Of a stretch of 64,000 nt of DNA, positions 1-6,664 are shown piece by piece (the first letter of the stretch is position 1; every line of letters begins with the position of its first letter). Under the pieces are notes generated by a model. The model was not told the DNA's origin. It made no database searches and saw nothing but the letters and a program-made list of their open reading frames with translations. The translations under genes were made by a program, and so were the position numbers. The DNA lies in assembly GCF_000619925.1 (NCBI RefSeq), contig NZ_JHVB01000010.1, positions 1 to 64,000 on the forward strand. Direction: 5' to 3'. This DNA is from Treponema sp. C6A8. GTDB taxonomy: Bacteria; Spirochaetota; Spirochaetia; Treponematales; Treponemataceae.

Positions 1-384
1 ACTTGTAATGAGTATGATAAAAATTGCTTTCAAGAAAATAAAAAATCCGAACGGGGTAATTATTCATTCTGATCATGGCTGGCATTATAGACATATTTCA
101 TACAAAAACTTTCTGCGAAAAAAAGGCGCTGTACAAAGTATGTCCAGAAAAGGAAACTGCCTTGATAATGCAGTAATTGAAAACTTCTGGGGAACCTTGA
201 AATCAGAATGGTTTTATCTTAATAAGTTTTCTTCAGTTGAAATATTTCTGGAACAACTAGAACATTACATTTATTATTTTAATTATGAAAGAGATTCAGG
301 TGTCCTTAATTATCGGACACCTGTTGAAGTTCGTAATGAAAAACTGGTAGCATAAAAACTATCCAAAAAATTGGGTTCAGTTCA
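1..384 (+). mobile_element. 3' end of an IS3-family (IS150-type) insertion sequence
   Basis: The element enters from the left edge and contains the end of its transposase. Twenty-nine bases after the transposase stop the sequence TTGGGTTCAGTTCA ends at 384. Its reverse complement, TGAACTGAACCCAA, matches the usual TGNACTGNACCC terminal repeat of IS3/IS150 elements with the expected CA end. The left end and target duplication lie outside the window. Confidence 0.75.
2..355 (+). CDS. IS3-family transposase OrfB, C-terminal part (partial)
   Basis: This is the catalytic end of an rve-type DDE integrase. The reading frame is open to the left edge, so the true start is outside the window and the internal ATG at 8 is not a start. 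The second catalytic Asp is visible in HSDHG. The Glu sits in the helix NAVIENFWGTLKSEWF, and the end has the family pattern NYERDSG..NYRTPVEV. The product would cut and join the ends of the IS. Whether the copy is active cannot be judged from a fragment. Confidence 0.9.
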   Translation, partial: LVMSMIKIAFKKIKNPNGVIIHSDHGWHYRHISYKNFLRKKGAVQSMSRKGNCLDNAVIENFWGTLKSEWFYLNKFSSVEIFLEQLEHYIYYFNYERDSGVLNYRTPVEVRNEKLVA

Positions 385-420
385 ATTGCGTCTGGGAAGG
401 CAGAGTTGCGCCATAAATTT

Positions 421-468
421 AAGCACCCCAGTTTTCCTGTTCTAAAAGACATGAAAACCGGGGTACTT
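421..468. terminator. bidirectional hairpin between IS end and Rpn gene
   Basis: AAGCACCCCAGTTTTC pairs with GAAAACCGGGGTACTT around a 16-base loop. The hairpin lies 52 bases beyond the stop of the leftward Rpn gene and is followed on the plus strand by a T-rich stretch. It can end transcripts from either side. Confidence 0.55.
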
Positions 469-519
469 TATTTTGTAAATGTTGTTTTAATGTTATTGAA
501 AATTTTCTTCAAGTAAAAG

Positions 520-1461
520 TTATGCCTGCGCTGTTTCAGCTTTCTGCTTAATAGGCAGCATTACAATTTCTTTGACTTGTTCAACGGTCATTTTTAGAGA
601 TTTAGCAATAAGTTCTACTGATGCTCCATTTTCATAAAATGAACGTGCATCTTCAATGGCTTTCTGCTGGGCACCTTCGGCACGGCCTTCTTCGCGGACA
701 GTTTTTTCGTATATTTCCTGGTCAAATTCGGCTAACATCAAACCAATAATCTCCCATTTCTGCTCTTCAAACAAGCCGTCTAAAAGTTTTCCGTTAATTG
801 CATCATCAACCGCGGCTTTTACAGCTTCGTCTCTTTCCTGTCCGCTTGTAATTCGCTTTCGGACATTTGCAACAAAGTTACTGTAATCATACAGTGCTTT
901 GCATTTTTTTTGAAGAGCCGGATTGTGATTTGCGTTGACATTTAGTACCGTGCAAGTCCATTCAAATTCACCTGGTTCTGTTGATTTTTCAAATGCATCT
1001 GAAAGACGGTATTTTATGATATCATCCTGTTTAGTTGTGCCATTATAAAAGACCACAAACTTTGGAGCCGGGATTTTTACAACAGTACTACCGTAAAGCA
1101 TCTGTTTGCGTCCGGCAATATACGACTGATACAGTTTTGCAAAATACATCAGTCCGCGAAGCGGCATATTTGGATTAACGGTGCTTTGATGTTCGTATAA
1201 ATTCATTTCAGAATCTATAAGGAAAGAAAGGTCGTCTTTCATTGTCAGAAAAAGTGCATTCTGAATTGTTGTGATTTGTAAATCGTTGATATCCGTGTAA
1301 TTCGAATCATTCAAAGCATTGTAAAGTGATAACAGCCAGCCTTTACTTCTGTCGTCTTCACCTTTGAAAATGAAACGGAACAGCGTGTCTTTGTAGTCCC
1401 GTTTTGCCTTTTCTTCAATGTCTGTAGATTCAGGATTTGGTAATTTTTTTGTTTTTGCCAT
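520..1461 (-). CDS. Rpn family recombination-promoting nuclease / putative transposase, copy 1
   Basis: A 313-residue protein of the Rpn/PD-(D/E)XK nuclease group, which in E. coli (RpnA-E) promotes RecA-independent recombination. The nuclease core is visible as FLIDSEMNLYEHQS, with D83, E90 and Q92 as the D...E.Q triad, followed by the family's MPLRGLMYFAKLYQ helix. A GRAEGAQQKA segment near residue 270 leads into a C-terminal helical tail. The start is the MAKTKK Met: GGAG lies 8 bases upstream, and the paralogue at 2882-3826 begins at the same point. A longer frame to 1530 lacks support. It is nearly identical to that paralogue except for the last 45 or so residues. Active against DNA only by family analogy. 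Confidence 0.8.
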   Translation of the reverse strand: MAKTKKLPNPESTDIEEKAKRDYKDTLFRFIFKGEDDRSKGWLLSLYNALNDSNYTDINDLQITTIQNALFLTMKDDLSFLIDSEMNLYEHQSTVNPNMPLRGLMYFAKLYQSYIAGRKQMLYGSTVVKIPAPKFVVFYNGTTKQDDIIKYRLSDAFEKSTEPGEFEWTCTVLNVNANHNPALQKKCKALYDYSNFVANVRKRITSGQERDEAVKAAVDDAINGKLLDGLFEEQKWEIIGLMLAEFDQEIYEKTVREEGRAEGAQQKAIEDARSFYENGASVELIAKSLKMTVEQVKEIVMLPIKQKAETAQA

Positions 1462-1634
1462 ATTGGTCTCCGTTTTTTTTGATTTAAACTTTCTGTATAT
1501 AAATTCTCTCAGATAATGTTGTTTTGACAAAAATTCTGGAAAAAACTTTGAGAATTTTGAAGAATTTTTTTTGAGAACACCTATACATTAAACGCAGTAA
1601 TCTAACTTACTTTCAGTTCTGCTAAAAAACGTGG

Positions 1635-1640
1635 TATAAT
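1635..1640 (+). promoter_or_regulatory. extended -10 promoter of the orphan binding-protein gene
   Basis: TATAAT preceded by TGG makes an extended -10 element (TGNTATAAT). The predicted start of transcription is about 1647 and the ATG is at 1653, leaving only a few bases of leader and no Shine-Dalgarno sequence. Confidence 0.5.
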
Positions 1641-1652
1641 GCATCTATCATT

Positions 1653-2885
1653 ATGAAACGAAAATTATCACTTTTATCAATTTGTATTCCATTAGTTGTA
1701 TTTTTCCTGATTTTTGCCGGTATAAAATTTACAACGAGCAAAAATCACTCAATTAAAGTTGGTTTTTATAATATAAGCGAAGTACAGGAAAAGGCTTTTA
1801 CTGATTGTATCAGTGCAATCTGTTTGGATAAAAAAATAAATGTTTCTTTTTTTACAGTTACTCCGGATTTATATTCAAATCAGATTCAGAAAAATAAAAT
1901 TGATTTGATTATATGTGCCGCAGGTTATGCCCTCAAAAATTCTACAGCTAGTGCGCAAAAGGATGTAAATATTTCAAATGAGGTTATTGGGGGGATGTAT
2001 TCTTCTATGCGTGAGGCTATAATTGCCTTTCATGGAAAGAATAAGGCCGTTCCGCTTATTGTTGATAACCTTGAAATTGATATCGATATTTCTGAGTTTA
2101 AAATGTCTGGTATGGAACGAATTGCAACCTGGAAGGATATAGAACAGCTGGCGAAAAAAGTTTTGAATAAAGAATTTGAGCCAATCAGTTTTGCAGGTGC
2201 AGAGCCGGTTTTTCTTCTTGATTTACTTGGCGGAATCGGAGAAGCGTTTGACGGATATGATGGATATAATAAGGCTACCGAGATTTTGGCAAAGGCATCC
2301 GTAAAAGCAAAAAGCTCTCCTGATTCTTTTGATGCAACTGTGCTTGTAAAATCTCTTTTTCTTGATGAAGATGCACCGCTCCCTTCTTCGTTGTATTACC
2401 TTAAGCAATTGATTAATAAGGGGCTGATTTCAAAAGCATCAAAGGATTTGGTTCATAATGATATAAATTCTTTTGTCATTTATCGTCTGACAAGCATTTT
2501 CTTTACAACACTGTCGCTTCATAGAGGTTATAACGAAAAGGCAATTTCCCGCTATAGTTCTATCTTTTTTCCGTCTAAACTTTCTCCGTCAGGAAGACAT
2601 TTTACGGCGAACTCAACTTTTGCCGTTCCTTTGAAATCTGATGATAAGGTTTATTCGATAATTGAAGCTTTGCTTTCTGCGGAATACCAGGAAAATTTAT
2701 GCCAGAAAACAGGTCTTGCCCCGGTTCTTGCAAATTGCCGTGTACCAGATAAGCAGTCTGATGATGTTCGCTACTGGATCGCTTCAACTAACGCTCCCGT
2801 AGCCGGCCTTGGCCACGAAGCCTATTTTACCCCCGACCAGCTTCAGAAAATCCGCTCTGTAATAGATGAATATTTATTTTACTAA
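1653..2885 (+). CDS. membrane-anchored extracellular solute-binding-like protein
   Basis: 410 residues. One hydrophobic segment (about residues 7-26) without a lipobox Cys suggests an uncleaved anchor or signal peptide. The rest reads like a type-1 sugar-binding protein fold: the late segment FAVPLKSDDKVYSIIEALLS followed by EYQENLCQKTGLAPVL resembles the 'aiPk.sk..eaA..Fi.fL.s.e.q.....G..P' region of MalE-like proteins. No permease or ATPase lies nearby, so it may be a sensor or an orphan receptor rather than a transporter part. It sits between two Rpn copies in direct orientation. Its stop overlaps the stop of the convergent Rpn copy 2 by four bases. Substrate unknown. Confidence 0.55.
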   Translation: MKRKLSLLSICIPLVVFFLIFAGIKFTTSKNHSIKVGFYNISEVQEKAFTDCISAICLDKKINVSFFTVTPDLYSNQIQKNKIDLIICAAGYALKNSTASAQKDVNISNEVIGGMYSSMREAIIAFHGKNKAVPLIVDNLEIDIDISEFKMSGMERIATWKDIEQLAKKVLNKEFEPISFAGAEPVFLLDLLGGIGEAFDGYDGYNKATEILAKASVKAKSSPDSFDATVLVKSLFLDEDAPLPSSLYYLKQLINKGLISKASKDLVHNDINSFVIYRLTSIFFTTLSLHRGYNEKAISRYSSIFFPSKLSPSGRHFTANSTFAVPLKSDDKVYSIIEALLSAEYQENLCQKTGLAPVLANCRVPDKQSDDVRYWIASTNAPVAGLGHEAYFTPDQLQKIRSVIDEYLFY

Positions 2886-3826
2886 TTCACCGTTTCCGTT
2901 TCCAGCTGCCCTTTGAGTTCAAGGACTTTTTCAAGCTGGAGACCTTCTGCCTGGGCAATTTGTTCGTCGGACAGGATTTTCATTTTGAGAAGATTAATTG
3001 CAGCTTCTACGGCTTTCTGCTGGGCGCCTTCTACGCGGCCTTCCTTACGACCCTCTTCGCGGACTGTTTTTTCGTATATTTCCTGGTCAAATTCGGCTAA
3101 CATCAAACCAATAATCTCCCATTTCTGTTCTTCAAATAAGCCGTCCAGAAGTTTGCCCTTAATTGCATCATCAACAGCTGTCTTTACGGCTTCGTCTCTG
3201 TCTTGTCCGCTTGCAATTCTATTTCGGACATTTGTTACAAAACTACTATAATCATACAGCGCTTTACACTTTTTTTGAAGAGTTGGGTTATGATTTGCAT
3301 TTACATTTATTACTGTTGCTGTCCATTCAAATTCACCCGATTCATTCGGCTTTTTGAATGCATCGGAGAGGCGGTATTTTATCATATCTTCCTGCTCTGT
3401 CTCCCCGTTGTAAAATACAACAAAGTTTGGTGTCGGGATTTTTATAATCGTACTACCGTAAAGCATTTGTTTACGTTCGGCAATATGCGACTGGTACAGC
3501 TTTGCAAAATACATCAGACCGCGAAGTGGCATGTTAGGGTTTACAGTAGACTGGTGTTCGTATAAATTCATTTCCGAATCTATTAAGAAGGATAAATCAT
3601 CTTTCATTGTTATAAATAGTGCATTTTTAATTGTTGTGATTTGTAAATCATTGATGTCTGTGTAGTTTGAATCGTTGAGTGCGTTATAAAGAGAAAGAAG
3701 CCAGCGTTTACTTCTGTCATCTTCGCCTTTAAAGATAAAGCGGAACAACGTGTCTTTATAGTCACGCTTTGCTTTTTCTTCAATGTCTGTTGATTCTGGA
3801 TTAGGTAATTTTTTGTTTTTTGCCAT
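2882..3826 (-). CDS. Rpn family recombination-promoting nuclease / putative transposase, copy 2
   Basis: 314 residues, starting MAKNKKLPNPES behind AGGAG at a good distance. The PD-(D/E)XK core is the same as in copy 1 (FLIDSEMNLYEHQS, then MPLRGLMYFAKLYQSH). Most residues match copy 1 up to about position 270. After that the tails differ: here NLLKMKILSDEQIAQAEGLQLEKV, which instead resembles the tail of the broken copy at 46390-47004. The block upstream of the start, with AGAATTTTGAGGAA and GGAAAAAACTTTGAG on the plus strand, is also shared with copy 1, so the duplication included the promoter region. The 3' end overlaps the convergent gene. Confidence 0.8.
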   Translation of the reverse strand: MAKNKKLPNPESTDIEEKAKRDYKDTLFRFIFKGEDDRSKRWLLSLYNALNDSNYTDINDLQITTIKNALFITMKDDLSFLIDSEMNLYEHQSTVNPNMPLRGLMYFAKLYQSHIAERKQMLYGSTIIKIPTPNFVVFYNGETEQEDMIKYRLSDAFKKPNESGEFEWTATVINVNANHNPTLQKKCKALYDYSSFVTNVRNRIASGQDRDEAVKTAVDDAIKGKLLDGLFEEQKWEIIGLMLAEFDQEIYEKTVREEGRKEGRVEGAQQKAVEAAINLLKMKILSDEQIAQAEGLQLEKVLELKGQLETETVN

Positions 3827-3979
3827 TTTTATCTCCTGGGGTTTTAAAATTCTCTATAGATAATATGGCTTCGATGTAGTAAAAATCGGAAAGGACTTTG
3901 GAAAAAACTTTGAGAATTTTGAGGAAAATTCAGGGTAAAACTATACTTTAGTACAAGATGATGAATAACTGGCAGTTGC

Positions 3980-4075
3980 TGTCATGCCCGAGCGTGGAGG
4001 GGCGCGAAGCGCGTGCGAAGCACCGACCGTAGGGGAGCCCGGAAGGCGACTAGGTGTTGAGGCTGGCACAAAAGT
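3980..4075. repeat. GC-rich intergenic repeat (GTGCGAAGCACCGA type), copy 1
   Basis: This non-coding stretch starts TGTCATGCCCGAGCG and contains GTGCGAAGCACCGACCGTAG and GGAGCCCGGAAGGCGA. The same blocks occur reversed at 40160-40232. Reading frames that run through it are by-products of its GC content. Confidence 0.65.
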
Positions 4076-4123
4076 TTCTTTAAAAAATCGCGAGGTCATT
4101 GTAAAATTAGTCTGGAGGCAATT

Positions 4124-4747
4124 ATGGAACAAAAGGCGTTTTACAATCTTTCTTATGGGGTGTTTATTCTTGGGACGAAATCTGGGGATAAAATTAATGC
4201 CTGCATTACAAATACCTGTTTTCAGGCGGCGGCGAATCCTGTGAGGGTGGCAATTTCCTGTATAAATCAGAATCTTACCTGCCAGATGATTAAGGAATCG
4301 GGTGTTTTTTCTCTTTCTGTTCTGGATAAGACCTGCACCTTTGATACGATTTCGCGTTTTGGTTATCAGAGTGGCCGCGATGCAGATAAATTTGCGGGAT
4401 TTGATTACTTGCTTGATTCGAACGGATGCCCTTTCGTTACTTCGCAGGTTTGTTCAGTCTTTGAATGCAAGGTTGTATCGAGCGAAGATTTGGGAAGCCA
4501 TACTCTTTTTGTTGCTGAAGTTACCGATGCAAAAGTTGTCAGCCAGAATGCGCCTCTAACCTATGCCGACTACCAGGCAAATGTAAAACCTAAGAAATCT
4601 GATGCGGCTGCCCCTGGCAAAAAGATTGTTGCCTGGAAATGTAAAATTTGCGGATATGTGTATAAGGGTTCAGAATTGCCAGCGGACTTTGAATGCCCGA
4701 TCTGTGGTCACCCGGCTGAGGATTTTGAGCCGGTGTATGAGGAGTAA
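4124..4747 (+). CDS. flavin reductase-like protein fused to rubredoxin (high-molecular-weight rubredoxin type)
   Basis: 207 residues in two parts. Residues 1-150 are a flavin reductase-like FMN-binding domain (start FYNLSYGVFILGTKSG, typical PVRVAISCINQNLTC strand). Residues 168-207 are a rubredoxin knuckle pair: Cys173/Cys176 (CKICGYVY) and Cys191/Cys194 (CPICG) would hold one iron. Such fusions pass electrons from NAD(P)H to oxygen- or NO-detoxifying flavodiiron proteins in anaerobes. GGAGG sits just before the ATG. It fits with rubrerythrin and desulfoferrodoxin elsewhere in the window as part of oxidative-stress defence, but no partner is adjacent. Confidence 0.85.
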   Translation: MEQKAFYNLSYGVFILGTKSGDKINACITNTCFQAAANPVRVAISCINQNLTCQMIKESGVFSLSVLDKTCTFDTISRFGYQSGRDADKFAGFDYLLDSNGCPFVTSQVCSVFECKVVSSEDLGSHTLFVAEVTDAKVVSQNAPLTYADYQANVKPKKSDAAAPGKKIVAWKCKICGYVYKGSELPADFECPICGHPAEDFEPVYEE

Positions 4748-4793
4748 TCATACATATATTAATGTGTTAACGGCTGTGAAGGAAAAATTGTCA

Positions 4794-4925
4794 AACTAGG
4801 AGGAAATGTTCGTCTAGTAGAGCGGATAAATTCTCCTGACTAGGAGGATATGTCCGCCTGACTTGACGGACATGTCCGTTTAACTAGACGGAAACATCCG
4901 TCAAGCCAGGTGAATGTTTTCGGTT
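4794..4925. repeat. six degenerate 22-bp tandem units
   Basis: Units start at 4794, 4816, 4838, 4860, 4882 and 4904, each exactly 22 bases. They share a pattern like gACTaGACGGAaATGTCCGtc. The period is not a multiple of three, so it is unlikely to be coding as a repeat. Several units contain ACGGACATGTCCGT-like self-complementary cores. Confidence 0.7.
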
Positions 4926-5136
4926 ACAAAATCGACGATAAAGTAACGGCGCTTGAAATAACAATGGCACCTGTTAAGGATTTTTAACAGCTGAATTGCA
5001 AAAGAAAAATGCTGCGGATTTGTCGCCAAAGAATGAAGATGTAATATGCGACGAACTTAAAAACGGGGTTAATGATTACGTGCTTACAAGTGGCTGCGTT
5101 AGACAAGTGCGTTTTATGGATATAGATTTTAATTAA
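4910..5136 (+). pseudogene. decayed ORF, unknown family
   Basis: Two reading frames join into one protein-like stretch: the first ends ...KVTALEITMAPVKDF at a TAA around 4986, and the next frame continues FLTAELQKKNAADLSPKN to NDYVLTSGCVRQVRF and ends at 5136. The break falls in a run of five T. The composition is that of real protein, there is no start codon, and the 5' side dissolves into the 22-bp repeat. I do not recognise the family. Confidence 0.4.
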
Positions 5137-5227
5137 TCGCTGCAATTCTTTCGAGTTTTTGTAATACGCCCGCAGTGTCTATGCCTTATAATAAAAGTGA
5201 AGTGACAAACTTCATTAATTGATGAAC

Positions 5228-5255
5228 CTTTCGTCTTTGAGACTGACACGATTCG
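5228..5255. repeat. copy of the tRNA-Arg 3' end and flank (possible att remnant)
   Basis: TTTGAGACTGACACGATTCG at 5236-5255 is identical to 5483-5502, which covers the acceptor and T-arm 3' part of tRNA-Arg. The CCTTTCGT just upstream is shared as well. A short inverted piece, TTTCGAATCGTGT, occurs at 5405-5417. A duplicated tRNA 3' end is what a tRNA-targeting integrase leaves behind, but no integrase gene is present. Confidence 0.55.
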
Positions 5256-5308
5256 CCGCGACGGTCGCAAACGTCGTGTTTGCTCCCTCTGCGGCGCCTC
5301 CGTTCGCT

Positions 5309-5380
5309 AAATTGCCATCCATGGCAATTTTTGTAAAATGGATGAACCTAAAAAAGTGCTCCATGTCTTCGCACTTTTTC
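5309..5380. other. two hairpins inside the tRNA-proximal gap
   Basis: AAATTGCCAT and ATGGCAATTT (5309-5330) form a 10-bp stem around CC. AAAAAGTGC and GCACTTTTT (5351-5379) form a 9-bp stem ending in T, which would work as a terminator on either strand. The rest of 4748-5484 has no gene beyond the tandem repeat, decayed ORF and tRNA fragment listed separately. Confidence 0.5.
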
Positions 5381-5448
5381 TTAACGGTTCTTCGATATTA
5401 AATGTTTCGAATCGTGTTTTAGATTTTTAATACTTTAGTTTAAAATGA

Positions 5449-5477
5449 AAAAGGCTCACAATTACTTGTAAGCCTTT
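5449..5477 (-). terminator. terminator of the tRNA operon
   Basis: On the minus strand AAAGGCT...AGCCTTT forms a stem followed by TTTTTCATTTT, directly downstream of tRNA-Arg. Confidence 0.75.
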
Positions 5478-5484
5478 CGTTTTT

Positions 5485-5559
5485 TGAGACTGACACGATT
5501 CGAACGTGCGACCCCCACCTCCGCAGGGTGGTGCTCTAATCCAGCTGAGCTACAATCTC
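5485..5559 (-). tRNA. tRNA-Arg (anticodon GCG)
   Basis: 75 nt cloverleaf. Acceptor GAGATTG/CAGTCTC has one G-U pair; D arm GCTC...GAGC; anticodon arm CCACC-CTGCGGA-GGTGG, giving GCG, which reads CGC/CGU; T arm GCACG-TTCGAAT-CGTGT; discriminator A. CCA is not encoded. Last gene of a three-tRNA transcript. Most bacteria use an ACG anticodon for this box, so GCG is slightly unusual. Confidence 0.9.
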
Positions 5560-5590
5560 ATTCATAATGTGGGCAGCAGAGCTGCTTTCT

Positions 5591-5675
5591 CGGAAGCGAC
5601 AGGAGTTGAACCTGCCCACCCCTTACGGAAGTGACGGATTAGCAATCCGTTGTATTACCGCTCTACCACGCTTCC
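5591..5675 (-). tRNA. tRNA-Ser (anticodon GCU)
   Basis: 85 nt class II tRNA with acceptor GGAAGCG/CGCTTCC, anticodon arm ACGGA-TTGCTAA-TCCGT (anticodon GCT, reads AGC/AGU), a long variable arm and T arm GCAGG-TTCAACT-CCTGT. Discriminator G; no encoded CCA. Confidence 0.93.
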
Positions 5676-5706
5676 AGTTGTAAACCGGAAAGTTTTCCAG
5701 TTTTAT

Positions 5707-5792
5707 CGGAGCGAGAGGGATTCGAACCCCCGGTAACTTGCGCTACAACGGTTTTCAAGACCGCCCCAGTACGACCGCTTTGGTATCGCTCC
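5707..5792 (-). tRNA. tRNA-Ser (anticodon UGA)
   Basis: 86 nt class II tRNA with acceptor GGAGCGA paired to TCGCTCC, anticodon loop CTTGAAA (anticodon TGA, reads UCA and related codons), a long variable arm and T arm GGGGG-TTCGAAT-CCCTC. Discriminator G. It is the first gene of the tRNA operon, behind a canonical promoter. Confidence 0.93.
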
Positions 5793-5806
5793 AATAGGTA
5801 AGCAAT

Positions 5807-5835
5807 ACTATAGGTTGTTTATAAAAAAATGTCAA
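5807..5835 (-). promoter_or_regulatory. promoter of the tRNA-Ser-Ser-Arg operon
   Basis: On the minus strand TTGACA (5830-5835) and TATAGT (5807-5812) are 17 bases apart, with the first tRNA 14 bases further downstream. This is a near-consensus sigma-70 promoter for the stable RNA operon. Confidence 0.8.
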
Positions 5836-5923
5836 TAGTTAATGCCTTTGCTTTGAAAAAAAAGTGAAATTTTAACGAATTTTTTGCCTTTTATTCCCAT
5901 TTTCATCATTATTTATTTGTCAG

Positions 5924-5940
5924 ATAGTCAAATTGACTAT
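5924..5940. promoter_or_regulatory. palindromic operator candidate upstream of the DUF308-like gene
   Basis: ATAGTCAAATTGACTAT is a perfect palindrome around a central A. It overlaps a likely promoter (TTGACT ... TATAAA region) and lies 22 bases before the next ATG. The binding protein is unknown. Confidence 0.4.
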
Positions 5941-5962
5941 AAAATATAAATGAGAGGTTTGT

Positions 5963-6544
5963 ATGAAAAACTATAATTTAGCAATATTTGGCGGAATTTC
6001 GCTTCTGGGTCTTCTTGTTTTGATTTTTCCGACATTCTGGATAAATCTTGTTGTTTTTATCGTAGGGCTTGGAGCCGTTGCATATGGCCTTTATAACCTT
6101 TTAGTAACTAAGCGTGTTTATCAGGATTCAATGTATGAAACTGTAATTCTCGTAAAATCTGTTTTCAGTATTGTTATCGGTTCTATTTCTGTAATTCTTC
6201 CGATTGCTGTTGCTGATGCTATGTGGAAAACCATGATTTACGTGCTGATTGTATATCTTCTTCTTGCTGCCATCATCGGTTTTTATTCGGTTTCCCTTTT
6301 GAAATCTACGGAAATTGACCGCAAGCGCTTTGTTTTCGAAAATCTTTCTCTTTTGCTGCTTGCTGTTGCCCTCATCATAATTTCTCCTGAGCGTCTTGGT
6401 ATTTTTATTGTGCGTCTTATCGGTCTTGCAGCCTTTATTCTTGGAATTTTTATGATAGCAATTACACTGATGTCTGAGAAAAACGTCGTTGATGCTGAGG
6501 TTGTAGAAGTGAGAGAGGGGGAAGATGGCTCTGAAGAAGATTAA
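5963..6544 (+). CDS. DUF308/HdeD-like integral membrane protein
   Basis: 193 residues with six hydrophobic segments in pairs (about 6-25, 27-47, 60-85, 90-112, 123-141, 147-168) and an acidic cytoplasmic tail (EVREGEDGSEED). The repeated short helices with small-residue turns (GGISLLGLLVLIFP, VGLGAVAYGLYNLL) are the pattern of the HdeD/DUF308 family, whose E. coli member is linked to acid resistance. AGAGG precedes the ATG. Monocistronic, ending at a terminator. The specific function is unknown and the family call is by pattern only. Confidence 0.6.
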   Translation: MKNYNLAIFGGISLLGLLVLIFPTFWINLVVFIVGLGAVAYGLYNLLVTKRVYQDSMYETVILVKSVFSIVIGSISVILPIAVADAMWKTMIYVLIVYLLLAAIIGFYSVSLLKSTEIDRKRFVFENLSLLLLAVALIIISPERLGIFIVRLIGLAAFILGIFMIAITLMSEKNVVDAEVVEVREGEDGSEED

Positions 6545-6596
6545 TTTTACACTTTCTTCTATCAACTGACATTATTTTCAATATATGTTAATATTC

Positions 6597-6624
6597 AAAG
6601 GCATCGTAATCGGTGCCTTTTTTA
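6597..6624 (+). terminator. terminator after the DUF308-like gene
   Basis: AAAGGCA and TGCCTTT form a 7-bp stem with a 10-base loop followed by TTTTTT. Confidence 0.75.
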
Positions 6625-6664
6625 ATTTGCGAAGGCATTTTTGAACAGGAGTTCACTTCTAAAT

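Noticed and set aside
3984-4244. Protein-coding frame through the GC-rich repeat before the rubredoxin fusion
   Set aside because: The sequence is a repeat shared with 40145-40232 and the frame merely runs into the next gene out of phase.
4794-4925. CRISPR array
   Set aside because: The units are contiguous 22-mers without spacers, and they are degenerate; no cas genes are near.
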